Positions 37,809-48,384 of a stretch of 64,000 nt of DNA are shown piece by piece. The translations under genes were made by a program, and so were the position numbers. The stretch's first letter is position 1, and the number at the start of each line of letters is the position of its first letter. A model generated the notes under the pieces. That model did not search any database. It was not told the DNA's origin and saw nothing but the letters and a program-made list of their open reading frames with translations. This DNA comes from Vreelandella arcis (GTDB lineage Bacteria; Pseudomonadota; Gammaproteobacteria; Pseudomonadales; Halomonadaceae), in contig NZ_FNII01000002.1 in assembly GCF_900103865.1 (NCBI RefSeq), positions 248,001 to 312,000 on the forward strand. Reading direction: 5' to 3'.

Positions 37809-40800
37809 ATGGCTGCTAGTGATTTGATTGCGACCCTTACCCAACGCCTGACTCAACGCATCCATATATTGGATGGCGGTATGGGAACCATGTTGCAGAA
37901 TGCCGAGTTGAGCGAGGAAGAGTTCCGAGGCGAACGTTTCAGTGATTGGCCGTCAGACCTAAAGGGCAATAATGACTTGCTGGCATTGACCTGCCCCGAC
38001 GTGGTGAGCCGCATCCATCGCGATTATTTGGAGGCCGGTGCCGACATTATCGAATCCAACACCTTCAACAGCACGCGCCTCTCCCAAGCCGATTACGGCA
38101 TGGAGGCGATTGTACCGGAGCTTAATCGCGAGTCGGCGCGGTTAGCTCGGGAAGTGTGCGATGCGGTGGCCGAGGAAACCGGTGTGCCGCGCTATGTGGC
38201 AGGGGTATTAGGCCCTACGTCGCGCACTGGCTCGCTCTCGCCAGACGTTAACGACCCCGCTAAGCGCAACGTGACCTTCGATGAGCTGCGCGAAAATTAC
38301 TATGAGGCTGCTGAGGCGCTAATCGACGGCGGTGCCGATCTGATCATGATCGAAACCATCTTCGACACACTGAATGCCAAAGCGGCCATCTATGCTCTTG
38401 AAGAACTGTTTGAGGATATTGGCCAGCGGCTACCGGTAATGATCTCGGGCACCATTACCGATGCATCCGGCCGCACGCTATCCGGGCAGACCACCGAGGC
38501 CTTTTGGAACTCTATCCGCCACGCTGCACCGTTCTCTGTGGGACTTAACTGCGCGTTAGGGGCTGAAGAGCTACGCCAGTACGTCGAAGAGCTTTCCACC
38601 AAAGCGGATACCTTTGTGTCGGCCCACCCCAATGCGGGTTTGCCCAACGAATTTGGCGAATACGACCAGACGCCCGAGGAAATGGCCGCTATTGTTGGCG
38701 AGTTTGCTGAAAGTGGCTTAGTCAATATTATTGGCGGCTGCTGTGGCTCAACGCCGGAACATATTCGCGCCATTGCGCAAGCCGTTCACGGTTTAGCACC
38801 CCGCCACGTGCCTGAGCGTTCTCGCGCCTGCCGTTTATCGGGGCTAGAGCCGTTTAATATTGAAGCCGATTCGCTATTTGTGAACGTTGGTGAACGTACC
38901 AACGTGACCGGCTCTGCACGCTTTAAGCGGCTGATCGTCGAAGAGGACTTCACCACCGCCCTGGAGGTCGCTCTGGAGCAGGTGGAAAACGGCGCTCAAG
39001 TGATCGATATCAACATGGACGAGGGCATGTTGGAGTCCCAGGAAGCCATGGTGCGCTTTCTGAACCTGATTGCCGGCGAACCGGATATCGCCCGCGTGCC
39101 GATCATGATCGACTCCTCCAAGTGGGAGATCATCGAAGCGGGCCTCAAATGCGTTCAAGGCAAGGCCGTGGTCAACTCTATCTCGCTCAAAGAAGGCGAG
39201 GAGGCGTTCCGCGAACAGGCCACCAAATGCCGCCGCTTTGGCGCTGCGATTGTGGTCATGGCGTTCGACGAAGAAGGTCAAGCCGATACCTTCGCGCGCA
39301 AAACCGAAATCTGTGAGCGTGCCTATCGCCTGCTAGTCGATGAAATCGGCTTTCCCGCCGAAGACATTATCTTCGACCCGAATATCTTTGCTATCGCCAC
39401 GGGGATCGAAGAGCACAACAACTACGCCGTTGACTTTATTGAAGCGTCTCAATGGATTCGCGAGCACCTACCCCATGCGATGATTTCCGGCGGCGTGTCC
39501 AACGTCTCGTTTTCATTCCGGGGGAATAACCCGGTACGCGAGGCGATTCACTCGGTATTCCTGTACCACGCGATTCGCGCGGGCCTGACCATGGGCATCG
39601 TCAATGCCGGTCAGTTGGCGGTTTACGACGACTTGCCTGCCGAGCTTCGCGACGCCGTGGAAGACGTGGTGCTGAACCGCCGCGAGGATAGTACCGAGCG
39701 GTTGCTCGAGCTGGCCGACAAGTACAAAGGCAACGGCAGCGGCGCGGCAAAAAAAGAGGATTTGGAATGGCGCAGCTGGCCGGTTAATAAGCGCATTGAA
39801 CACGCCTTGATCAAAGGCATCACCGCTCATATCGAAGACGACACCGAGCTGGCCCGCGCTCAGGCCGAACGGCCCATCGAGGTCATTGAAGGGCCGTTGA
39901 TGGACGGCATGAATGTGGTGGGCGACTTGTTCGGCGCAGGAAAGATGTTCCTGCCCCAGGTGGTCAAATCTGCTCGTGTAATGAAGCAAGCTGTCGCCTA
40001 CCTGATCCCCTATATCGAAGCGGAAAAGAGCGAAGACACCAAGGCCAAGGGCAAAATTGTCATGGCGACGGTGAAAGGCGACGTTCACGATATCGGTAAA
40101 AATATCGTCGGCGTGGTGCTTCAGTGTAATAACTACGAAGTGATTGACCTCGGCGTCATGGTGCCCACTGAGAAAATTCTACAGGCCGCCCAGGATCACA
40201 ACGCCGATATCATTGGTTTGTCTGGCCTGATTACACCATCACTCGACGAGATGGTGCATGTCGCCAAAGAGATGAAGCGCCGTGGCTTGGATCTTCCCTT
40301 ATTGATTGGCGGAGCGACCACCTCTAAAGCTCACACCGCGGTCAAAATCGAGCCCCAGTATGACCATCCGGTGATTTACGTCACCGACGCCTCCCGGGCG
40401 GTCGGGGTGGCGAGTCGGCTGCTTACCCCTAGCCTGAAAACTCCATACGTCGCTGAAATACGCGAAGAGTACGAAAAAGTTCGCGAGCGCAATGCCAAGC
40501 GACGCCCCAAAGCCGCCGACCTCGACTACACTCAGGCGCGCAAGCGGCGCTTTCGCACCGACTGGAGCAGCCACACGCCTGCCAAGCCTAATATGCTGGG
40601 GCTAAAAACGTTCGACGATTATGACCTCGACGAGCTTGTTGAGCGCATCGACTGGACGCCCTTCTTCATGAGCTGGCAGCTTGCAGGCAAGTACCCCAAA
40701 ATTCTTGACGATAAGGTCGTCGGTGAAGCCGCACGCAACCTGTTTGACGACGCCAAGGTAATGCTACGCAAGCTGGTCGATGAAAAGCGTGTCCAGGCGC

Positions 40801-41504
40801 GCGGGGTTATTGGCTTGTGGCCAGCCAATACCGTCGACGACGATGTTATTGAAGTGTACGCGGACGAATCGCGCAGTGACGTCGTCGAACGCCTGCATCA
40901 TATCCGCCAGCAGACCACCAAAGGGCGTGACGGTATTTGTTACAGTCTCGCGGATTTCATTGCGCCCAAAGAAAGCGGCCAAGCCGATTGGATTGGTGGC
41001 TTCGCAGTGACCACCGGGCACGGCGTTGATGAGCTGGCCAAAGAGTATGAGGCAGCGGGCGACGACTACAACGCCATTATGGTTCAGGCGCTGACGGATC
41101 GTTTAGCGGAAGCCTTTGCCGAGCGTATGCACGAGCGCGTGCGCAAAGAATTCTGGGGGTATGTGCCGCAAGAGGCGCTGGATAATGATGCGTTGATCGC
41201 TGAAAAATATCAGGGCATACGCCCGGCTCCCGGCTACCCTGCCTGCCCTGACCACACCGAGAAGGCAACGCTGTTCAGGATGCTGAATGCTACTGACAAC
41301 ACCGGGCTTGATCTGACCGAAAACTTCGCCATGTGGCCTGCTGCCGCCGTATCGGGTTGGTATTTTTCGCACCCGCAATCCAAGTACTTTTCCACCGGTA
41401 AGATTACCCAAGACCAGGTCAAAGTACTCGCCGAGCGTAAACAAATGCCGCTTGAGGAAATGGAGCGCTGGTTGTCGCCGGTGCTGTCTTACGACCCACG
41501 CTGA
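37809..41504 (+). CDS. metH: Cobalamin-dependent methionine synthase
   Basis: A 1,231-residue full-length MetH that transfers a methyl group from methyltetrahydrofolate to homocysteine. Modules in order: homocysteine-binding barrel with zinc Cys pair ([13 protein letters not shown], about residue 305-317), pterin-binding domain ([16 protein letters not shown]), B12 cap and B12 domain with the lower-ligand His in [12 protein letters not shown] (about 757-768), and a C-terminal SAM-dependent reactivation domain ([22 protein letters not shown]). All modules appear intact. MATE transporter gene begins 2 bases after its stop. Confidence 0.98.
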   Translation: MAASDLIATLTQRLTQRIHILDGGMGTMLQNAELSEEEFRGERFSDWPSDLKGNNDLLALTCPDVVSRIHRDYLEAGADIIESNTFNSTRLSQADYGMEAIVPELNRESARLAREVCDAVAEETGVPRYVAGVLGPTSRTGSLSPDVNDPAKRNVTFDELRENYYEAAEALIDGGADLIMIETIFDTLNAKAAIYALEELFEDIGQRLPVMISGTITDASGRTLSGQTTEAFWNSIRHAAPFSVGLNCALGAEELRQYVEELSTKADTFVSAHPNAGLPNEFGEYDQTPEEMAAIVGEFAESGLVNIIGGCCGSTPEHIRAIAQAVHGLAPRHVPERSRACRLSGLEPFNIEADSLFVNVGERTNVTGSARFKRLIVEEDFTTALEVALEQVENGAQVIDINMDEGMLESQEAMVRFLNLIAGEPDIARVPIMIDSSKWEIIEAGLKCVQGKAVVNSISLKEGEEAFREQATKCRRFGAAIVVMAFDEEGQADTFARKTEICERAYRLLVDEIGFPAEDIIFDPNIFAIATGIEEHNNYAVDFIEASQWIREHLPHAMISGGVSNVSFSFRGNNPVREAIHSVFLYHAIRAGLTMGIVNAGQLAVYDDLPAELRDAVEDVVLNRREDSTERLLELADKYKGNGSGAAKKEDLEWRSWPVNKRIEHALIKGITAHIEDDTELARAQAERPIEVIEGPLMDGMNVVGDLFGAGKMFLPQVVKSARVMKQAVAYLIPYIEAEKSEDTKAKGKIVMATVKGDVHDIGKNIVGVVLQCNNYEVIDLGVMVPTEKILQAAQDHNADIIGLSGLITPSLDEMVHVAKEMKRRGLDLPLLIGGATTSKAHTAVKIEPQYDHPVIYVTDASRAVGVASRLLTPSLKTPYVAEIREEYEKVRERNAKRRPKAADLDYTQARKRRFRTDWSSHTPAKPNMLGLKTFDDYDLDELVERIDWTPFFMSWQLAGKYPKILDDKVVGEAARNLFDDAKVMLRKLVDEKRVQARGVIGLWPANTVDDDVIEVYADESRSDVVERLHHIRQQTTKGRDGICYSLADFIAPKESGQADWIGGFAVTTGHGVDELAKEYEAAGDDYNAIMVQALTDRLAEAFAERMHERVRKEFWGYVPQEALDNDALIAEKYQGIRPAPGYPACPDHTEKATLFRMLNATDNTGLDLTENFAMWPAAAVSGWYFSHPQSKYFSTGKITQDQVKVLAERKQMPLEEMERWLSPVLSYDPR

Positions 41505-41506
41505 TT

Positions 41507-42847
41507 GTGGCCTATGTCGAGCGCCGCCACGGCAAAGTGGTTCGTTTAGCCTGGCCGATCATGTTGGGGATGCTTTCGCAAAGCATGCTCAATTTGGTCG
41601 ATGCGGCGATGGTGGGTCGTTTAGGCGAAACCGCCCTGGCGGGGGTAGGGCTTGGCGGTTACGCCATGTTCATGATGACGGCGCTGGTGTTTGGTTTGTC
41701 TTCCAGCGTTCAGTCGCAAACGGCCCAACGCATGGGGGCAAATCACTCAGCATTACCACAACCGCTCCATGCCGGCCTGGTGCTGGGGCTGGCAAGCGGC
41801 ACGCTACTGGCCTTACTGGCATGGTGGCAAGCGCCCAGCATTTTGCAGTGGATATCACCGGCAGATGACGTTCATCGCGTGGCCGTGGCTTATTTTCGCT
41901 GGCGCGTGGTGTCGCTGGTGGCCATTGCTTTAACCCTATGTTTTCGAGGGTATTGGAATGGTCGTCAGCAAACATATTTGTATTTTCGTATCATCGTGGT
42001 CGTACACCTGCTTAACGTGGCGCTTAGTGCCGGCTTGATTTTTGGCTTTGCCGGGTTGCCCGCGATGGGAGCCAGCGGTGCAGGGATGGGGACGACGCTG
42101 TCACTGTTCGTAGGGCTGTTGATGTGGCTATGGGTTAGCCGTCATCACGGCGCGCTAGCACGTTGGCGCCAGGCTTTGCCTAACCAACAAGTGCTGAGAA
42201 CCACGCTCAGGTTGGCACTGCCCCACTCGGCCCAACAGCTGTGGTTTGCCGCGGGTTACGCCGTGCTTTTCTGGCTATTAAGCCAACTTGGCACCGCAAG
42301 CGTCGCCGTTGGGCATGTGTTAATCAACCTGTCGCTGCTACTAATACTCCCCGGCGTTGGCGTGGGGGTCGCGGCGATGAGCCTGGTCGGCGAGGCGCTC
42401 GGCCGTGAGGCAGAACAGGAAGCGCACCGCTGGGGGTTGGATGCGCTGAGAGTCGCGTGGCTGTTGCTAGCCGTGCTAGCGCTGCCCATGCTATGGGTAC
42501 CCGACAAAGTGCTAGGACTGTTTTTTAGCACCCCGGCTTTAATTACCTTAGGTACCCTCCCGCTTCAATTAACCGGCTTAATGATGGTGATTGATGCCGC
42601 GGCCTTGGTATTAGCGCAGGCGCTCATGGGGGCTGGGGCTCAGCGAACCGTGATGCTATTAACGCTAAGCATGCAGTGGCTACTATTTTTACCACTGGCG
42701 TGGTGGGTTGGGTTGGAATTAGGCCATGGGCTACTCGGCATTTGGCTGACACAGCTGCTTTATCGAATAGCCAACTCGGCAGGATTTTTGTGGATATGGC
42801 AGCGCCGCCGCTGGGCAGTGCCTAGCTTAAATACTATTTCGAAATAA
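41507..42847 (+). CDS. MATE family efflux transporter
   Basis: A 446-residue protein with about 12 membrane helices in two related halves (RLAWPIMLGMLSQSMLNLVDAAMVGRLGETALAGVGLG in the first, LRLALPHSAQQLWFAAGYAVLFWLLSQLG in the second). This is the hallmark of the multidrug and toxic compound extrusion family of Na+ or H+ antiporters. The substrate is unknown. The GTG start at 41507 lies immediately behind metH without a clear Shine-Dalgarno sequence of its own, so translation is probably coupled. Confidence 0.9.
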   Translation: MAYVERRHGKVVRLAWPIMLGMLSQSMLNLVDAAMVGRLGETALAGVGLGGYAMFMMTALVFGLSSSVQSQTAQRMGANHSALPQPLHAGLVLGLASGTLLALLAWWQAPSILQWISPADDVHRVAVAYFRWRVVSLVAIALTLCFRGYWNGRQQTYLYFRIIVVVHLLNVALSAGLIFGFAGLPAMGASGAGMGTTLSLFVGLLMWLWVSRHHGALARWRQALPNQQVLRTTLRLALPHSAQQLWFAAGYAVLFWLLSQLGTASVAVGHVLINLSLLLILPGVGVGVAAMSLVGEALGREAEQEAHRWGLDALRVAWLLLAVLALPMLWVPDKVLGLFFSTPALITLGTLPLQLTGLMMVIDAAALVLAQALMGAGAQRTVMLLTLSMQWLLFLPLAWWVGLELGHGLLGIWLTQLLYRIANSAGFLWIWQRRRWAVPSLNTISK

Positions 42848-42858
42848 AAAGATAATTA

Positions 42859-42879
42859 TATATTCTTTTGTAGAATATA
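42859..42879. promoter_or_regulatory. Inverted repeat upstream of cysI, possible LysR-type operator
   Basis: TATATTC (42859-42865) and GAATATA (42873-42879) form a perfect 7-bp dyad around 7 bases. The pattern fits the T-N11-A style of LysR-family sites; CysB is the obvious candidate for a sulfite reductase gene, but this is inferred from geometry only. Confidence 0.45.
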
Positions 42880-42954
42880 ACGCCCGCGTTAAGGTGGCGA
42901 TACTGATTCGTCCCGTTGCAACGTGACAACTTCGCTTTAGCAGGACCGTGCCCC

Positions 42955-44610
42955 ATGTACCGTTATGATATTCATGACCAAACGCTGGTAGATGAGCGTG
43001 TCGCTCAATTTCGCGATCAAATGGATCGCTACCGCGCCGGGCGTTTGGGAGAAGAAGAATTTCGTCCGCTGCGTTTGCAGAACGGGCTTTATATCCAGAG
43101 GCATGCGCCGATGCTGCGCATTGCCATTCCGTATGGCATGTTGGCCGGCCATCAGTTACGCGCATTGGGTGAGATTACCCGCCGTTACGACCGCGGTTAC
43201 GGCCACTTCACCACGCGGCAAAATCTGCAGCTTAACTGGCCCGCCATAGAAGATGTGCCGGATATTTTGGCGGACTTGGCCAAGGTGCAGATGCACGCCA
43301 TCCAGACCAGCGGCAACTGCATTCGCAACACCACCAGTGACCAGTTCGCCGGCATCGCCAATGACGAAGTGGAAGACCCGCGCCCCTGGTGCGAGCTGAT
43401 TCGCCAGTGGTCGACGCTGCACCCTGAATTTGCCTATTTGCCGCGCAAATTCAAAATCGCCGTCAGTGGCGCATCGCAAGACCGTGCAGCGATACAAGTC
43501 CACGATATCGGCCTGCGCCTGTGGTACAACGAGGCAGGCGAACTGCGCGTCAGAGTGCTGGCCGGTGGTGGCCTGGGCCGTACGCCGATGATCGGCGATG
43601 TGGTTCGCGACGACCTGCCCTGGCAGCACCTGCTGACCTATCTGGAAGCCTGCGTGCGGGTGTACAACCAGTTTGGCCGCCGTGACAACAAGTTCAAGGC
43701 GCGGATCAAGATCCTGGTCAAGGCGCTGGGTATCGAAGAGTATCGCCGCCGCGTCGAGGAAGAGTGGGCGCATTTGAAAGACGGCCCGCAAACGCTCAAT
43801 CAGGCGGCCGTCGAGGCGGCGAAAGAGCACTTCCCCGAGCCGGAGCGTCGCGACGTGGGCGAAGCGGCCGTGGCGGAGTTCGAGCGTCTGCGCCAGGAAG
43901 ACCGTGGCTTTGCCCGCTTCGTGACCAATAACGTCACCGATCACAAGGTGTACGGCTACAAGGCTGTGACGCTATCACTGAAGCGCCGTGAACACGCCCC
44001 GGGGGATGTAACAGCCGACCAAATGGACGCCATTGCTGATCTGGCTGACCGCTATAGCTTTGGTGAAGTCCGCGTGACTCATGAACAGAACCTGGTGCTT
44101 TCCGATGTGCCGGTGGATGAACTGGAAGCGCTTTGGCAAGAGCTAGACACACTAGGCATGGCCAACCCAACAGTGGGCACGCTTAACGACATTATCTGCT
44201 GCCCTGGCGGCGACTACTGCAGTCTGGCCAACGCCGTGTCGATCCCCATTGCTCAGGCCCTGCAGGAGCGTTTTGAAGACCTCGACTTCCTGTATGACCT
44301 GGGGCCGCTGGATCTTAATATTTCCGGCTGCATGAACGCCTGCGGCCACCACCACGTGGGCCATATCGGCATCCTGGGCGTTGATAAGAAAGGCGAGGAG
44401 TACTATCAGGTATCGATCGGCGGCAACTCCACCGACGACGCCTCACTGGGTAAAATCCTCGGCCCTTCATTCTTCCGTGAAGACGTTCCTGGCGTGGTCG
44501 AAAAAGTGCTGGAAGTATATGTATCCCAGCGTCACGAAGAAGAGCGCTTCCTGGATACCTATCGCCGCATTGGTCTAAAACCCTTTAAGGAGCATGTTTA
44601 TGCCAAGTAA
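42955..44610 (+). CDS. cysI: Sulfite reductase, hemoprotein subunit (nitrite/sulfite reductase family)
   Basis: A 551-residue siroheme/[4Fe-4S] enzyme. It shows two ferredoxin-like half domains and the siroheme domain motifs RRYDRGYGHFTTRQNLQLNW and IQTSGNCIRNTTSD. The cluster ligands lie in CCPGGDYC (about 415-422) and SGCMNACGHHHVGH (about 457-470). Together with the DUF934 protein encoded next, this is the Pseudomonas/Halomonas assimilatory sulfite reductase arrangement. ATG 42955 has AGGA upstream; an in-frame extension to 42916 is less likely. Confidence 0.93.
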   Translation: MYRYDIHDQTLVDERVAQFRDQMDRYRAGRLGEEEFRPLRLQNGLYIQRHAPMLRIAIPYGMLAGHQLRALGEITRRYDRGYGHFTTRQNLQLNWPAIEDVPDILADLAKVQMHAIQTSGNCIRNTTSDQFAGIANDEVEDPRPWCELIRQWSTLHPEFAYLPRKFKIAVSGASQDRAAIQVHDIGLRLWYNEAGELRVRVLAGGGLGRTPMIGDVVRDDLPWQHLLTYLEACVRVYNQFGRRDNKFKARIKILVKALGIEEYRRRVEEEWAHLKDGPQTLNQAAVEAAKEHFPEPERRDVGEAAVAEFERLRQEDRGFARFVTNNVTDHKVYGYKAVTLSLKRREHAPGDVTADQMDAIADLADRYSFGEVRVTHEQNLVLSDVPVDELEALWQELDTLGMANPTVGTLNDIICCPGGDYCSLANAVSIPIAQALQERFEDLDFLYDLGPLDLNISGCMNACGHHHVGHIGILGVDKKGEEYYQVSIGGNSTDDASLGKILGPSFFREDVPGVVEKVLEVYVSQRHEEERFLDTYRRIGLKPFKEHVYAK

Positions 44611-45142
44611 CGCCACGGAAAGCGACGCACCGTCATTGGCCCCTGTGCATGCCGACCACCTGATTGCCGACGGCGAGCTGGCGGCCGAAAACGCATGGTG
44701 TGTGTCCTACGATGCTGAGCAGTTACCCGAGCAACGTCCGGCTTTTGTCCCCTTTGCGCTCTGGGAAGCCAATCAGGAAGACAGCGAGTTGGCACCATTG
44801 CTGGCAAGCGATAGCGAACTAAGCGCCACCTTAGCCGCTGAGATAATTGCAGCTCCGGCGATCGCCATTGATTTCCCGGCGTTCACCGACGGTCGCGGCT
44901 ATACGCTGGCAAGGCTACTGCGCGAGCGCTATGGCTATCGTGGCGAAGTCCGTGCGGTGGGCGATGTGCTGGTTGATCAGTTGGAATATATGCGCCGCTG
45001 TGGCTTTACCGCCATGGCACTCCGCGAGGATCAGCACCCTGAAGATGCCCTGCGCGCACTAAGCTTTATCAGCGTTCGCTACCAACCCGATGTTGAACAG
45101 CGCCAAGCGCTGTTTGAAAAGCGCCTTAACGCTGACCATTAA
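44600..45142 (+). CDS. DUF934 family protein, sulfite reductase partner
   Basis: A 180-residue protein of the DUF934 family, always found behind this type of cysI. Recognisable segments are IAIDFPAFTDGRGYTLARLLRERYGYRGEVRAVGDV and DQLEYMRRCGFTAMAL. Its exact role is unproven; a part in assembling or supplying electrons to CysI is commonly assumed. It overlaps cysI by 11 bases; AAGGAG 8 bases before ATG 44600 supports that start. Confidence 0.9.
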   Translation: MPSNATESDAPSLAPVHADHLIADGELAAENAWCVSYDAEQLPEQRPAFVPFALWEANQEDSELAPLLASDSELSATLAAEIIAAPAIAIDFPAFTDGRGYTLARLLRERYGYRGEVRAVGDVLVDQLEYMRRCGFTAMALREDQHPEDALRALSFISVRYQPDVEQRQALFEKRLNADH

Positions 45143-45167
45143 ACAGTGCATCAGCGATTAAGTTAAC

Positions 45168-45193
45168 AGGGGCAGCCGTTTGGCTGCCCTTTG
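45168..45193 (+). terminator. Hairpin terminator after the cysI operon
   Basis: GGGCAGCC pairs with GGCTGCCC around a 4-base loop and is followed by TTT. The short U-tract makes it a modest terminator, placed between the convergent DUF934 and Smr genes. Confidence 0.6.
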
Positions 45194-45217
45194 CATTGGC
45201 GGCGAATTGGTTGGCCA

Positions 45218-45808
45218 CTACCCGCGACGTTTTTGCTGTCGCTCACGGTTGTTGGCTTTTGCCCGATCGCTTTTGCGCAACATGACCCAGGTCGCCCCTA
45301 GCCCCCCATCAGAGGGTTGAGCGGAAATGTAGGCCTGTACTTCGTCAAACTGGGTAAGCCACTTGGCAATATAAGAGCGCAGCACATTAGCTGGGCTATC
45401 GATGTCGCGGCCGCGTCCGTGGACAATCAGCACGGAGCGCAAATCGTGCGCATAGGCATCTTGAATGAACGGAAAGACGAGCCCTCGGCACTCTGCCAGC
45501 GGACGCCTGAGTAAATGAAGCTGGGCTTGCACCGGATAGCCGCCGTGCTTGAGTTTATCCACGACGCCTTGCTGTATGCCCTCACGCCGGAACTCAATGG
45601 GGTCGAACGGCGGCGTTAAGTCGACAAAATCGTCCGACAGAAAATTGCGTTCCTCAATCGCCGCTTCGGCGCGTTCACGTCTGGCCAGCTGTGCTTCGGA
45701 AGGACGCTTGCGGGAAGCACCGGTATCGGCATGGTTTTTACGCGGAAGAGGTTTAACGTCGCCTACCAGCGCTCGAAAATCTATCTCATCACGAAATGGC
45801 TGATTCAT
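45218..45808 (-). CDS. Smr domain protein (YdaL/SmrB type)
   Basis: A 196-residue protein with a basic linker N-terminus and a C-terminal Smr domain. The family motifs LHLLRRPLAECR (LDLH-like), VLIVHGRGRDIDSP (HGxG) and SDGGLGATWVMLRK are present. Smr domains are nucleases; the SmrB group cleaves mRNA at collided ribosomes, while others are uncharacterised. GGAGAG lies 7 bases before ATG 45808. Assignment to a subgroup is uncertain. Confidence 0.88.
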   Translation of the reverse strand: MNQPFRDEIDFRALVGDVKPLPRKNHADTGASRKRPSEAQLARRERAEAAIEERNFLSDDFVDLTPPFDPIEFRREGIQQGVVDKLKHGGYPVQAQLHLLRRPLAECRGLVFPFIQDAYAHDLRSVLIVHGRGRDIDSPANVLRSYIAKWLTQFDEVQAYISAQPSDGGLGATWVMLRKSDRAKANNRERQQKRRG

Positions 45809-45939
45809 GGCAAGCTCTCCGATAGGATCCAAAGCCATCGTATCAAACCCGTACCGATTGCTTAAGCATCTTATTGCGCTTGTTTTCCTAATGGTCACAC
45901 GCCAAGCTAATGGGCTTTCGCGCTGACAAGGGAGATACC

Positions 45940-46410
45940 ATGGCCTGGGTCAAACGCCTGCTGGTGTTGTGTGTAATACTCATGGCTGGCCTTGCGGGGT
46001 GGTTGTGGCTGACCATGCTTAGCCCATGGTTTTACGAACGCCCCGATGATCTGGCCGCCATCGAACAACGCACACATCACGTCTTTGTGTATGGCACGCT
46101 GCGTTATGCGCCCGTCCGCTGGGTCGTTATGGGCGGGTCAGGAAATCCCCGAGACGCCACCCTGACGGGCTATCGCCGTAACGGCCTGGATTTGTCGCCG
46201 GCGCCGGAGCACCAGGTTGAGGGCCTGCTTTTACGGGTCAGCGCTGATCAATTAGCGCGTCTTGACCGCTACGAGCGATTGGGTATTCGCTATGAGCGGG
46301 TTAAAAAGCAGTTGGCCGATGGCACGCGCGTGTGGGTCTATCAACGCTTACCCAACGCACAAGCAATGCGCACATCATTACCTGCTGGCCACATTGCTCT
46401 GGTACCCTAA
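45940..46410 (+). CDS. Gamma-glutamylcyclotransferase (AIG2-like) with N-terminal membrane anchor
   Basis: A 156-residue protein: an N-terminal hydrophobic helix (VLCVILMAGLAGWLWLTML) is followed by an AIG2/GGCT domain with the substrate loop VFVYGTLR and the region LARLDRYERLGIRYER, which carries the expected catalytic Glu. The family cleaves gamma-glutamyl-amine or -amino-acid bonds. The anchor would place the domain in the periplasm or on the membrane. GGAG precedes ATG 45940. Confidence 0.82.
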   Translation: MAWVKRLLVLCVILMAGLAGWLWLTMLSPWFYERPDDLAAIEQRTHHVFVYGTLRYAPVRWVVMGGSGNPRDATLTGYRRNGLDLSPAPEHQVEGLLLRVSADQLARLDRYERLGIRYERVKKQLADGTRVWVYQRLPNAQAMRTSLPAGHIALVP

Positions 46411-47459
<1,049 letters not shown>

Positions 47460-47526
47460 CGCGTATCAACCAGCACCGCAAAAAAAATCGCATCAAGTAG
47501 CAAGACAACAGCACCATTCACTGATT

Positions 47527-47621
47527 TCCATTATCATAAATGGATAGACGCTGACAAAACGTTTATGGTTCGGCGGGTGTGTAAATCACTGAAAGTTTAT
47601 GTTTTTATCGCATTGATAAAA
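47527..47621. promoter_or_regulatory. Two AT-rich dyads upstream of pdxH
   Basis: TCCATT/AATGGA (47527-47532 with 47539-47544) and TTTTATC/GATAAAA (47603-47609 with 47615-47621) are inverted repeats in the 222-base gap between DUF2069 and pdxH. The gap is clearly more AT-rich than the genes and probably contains the pdxH promoter. No consensus promoter stands out and no RNA gene is visible. Confidence 0.35.
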
Positions 47622-47681
47622 GCTTGAGCTTTAATTTCAGCCCCGCCACCATGGTAAATATTCTTGATGGAGAGCCTAGCA

Positions 47682-48326
47682 ATGGCACGCGACATAGCGG
47701 ATATCAGGCGTGATTATGAAGGCGGCCGACTCGATGAGTCTCAGGTTCCCGACGATCCTTTCGAGTTATTTGATGAATGGTTCACCCTAGCGCTAGAGCA
47801 GGAAAGTCGCGATGGCAACGCCATGACCCTGTCGAGTGTCGACAGCCAGGGCCGCCCTCACGCACGTGTGGTATTGCTCAAAGGGTACGACCAGGATGGC
47901 ATGGTGTTTTACACCAACTACTACAGCCACAAAGGCAGTGAGCTCAGCAATGTACCTTACGCCGCCCTAACCTTCTGGTGGCCTTCGATCTCCCGGCAGG
48001 TGCGTATTGAAGGCACCGTAGAGCAAGTTGCAGCAGAAGAGTCCGACGACTACTTCGCCAGCCGCCCGCGCGGCAGCCAGCTAGGCGCGTGGATTGCCAC
48101 GCAAAGCGTGGTAATACCCGACCGCAACTGGATTGAAGAGCGTCAAAAACGCTTTGAACAGGCTTACGAAGGGCAAGCTATTCCACGTCCCATCCACTGG
48201 GGCGGCTACCGCGTTAATCCCGATATGATCGAGTTTTGGCAGGGCCAACCTAGCCGCCTGCATGACCGCATCCGCTTTGAGCGCCGCGACGGCGGTGAGT
48301 GGAGCTATTTTCGCCTGGCACCCTAG
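47682..48326 (+). CDS. pdxH: Pyridoxamine 5'-phosphate oxidase
   Basis: A 214-residue FMN-dependent oxidase that makes pyridoxal 5'-phosphate from PNP or PMP. Conserved blocks are IADIRRDYEGGRLDESQ at the start, RVVLLKGYDQDGMVFYTNY, the FMN-binding SRQVRIEGTVE and the C-terminal RPIHWGGYRVNPDMIEFWQG and RLHDRIRF. GGAGAG 8 bases before ATG 47682 sets the start. Confidence 0.97.
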   Translation: MARDIADIRRDYEGGRLDESQVPDDPFELFDEWFTLALEQESRDGNAMTLSSVDSQGRPHARVVLLKGYDQDGMVFYTNYYSHKGSELSNVPYAALTFWWPSISRQVRIEGTVEQVAAEESDDYFASRPRGSQLGAWIATQSVVIPDRNWIEERQKRFEQAYEGQAIPRPIHWGGYRVNPDMIEFWQGQPSRLHDRIRFERRDGGEWSYFRLAP

Positions 48327-48341
48327 GGCCTACCTACCCTG

Positions 48342-48377
48342 TTGGCTCGCCGCTATTGAGTCATAGCGGCGAACCAA
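48342..48377. terminator. Hairpin between convergent pdxH and acetyltransferase genes
   Basis: TCGCCGCTAT pairs perfectly with ATAGCGGCGA (48347-48356 with 48363-48372), flanked by an outer TTGG/CCAA. No U-tract is present on either side, so it may serve both strands with help from Rho, or protect 3' ends. Confidence 0.5.
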
Positions 48378-48384
48378 GCCAAGC

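Noticed and set aside
39513..40088. 191-codon antisense frame in metH
   Set aside because: It lies wholly within the intact B12-domain region of metH, has no recognisable family features and reflects high GC at third codon positions.
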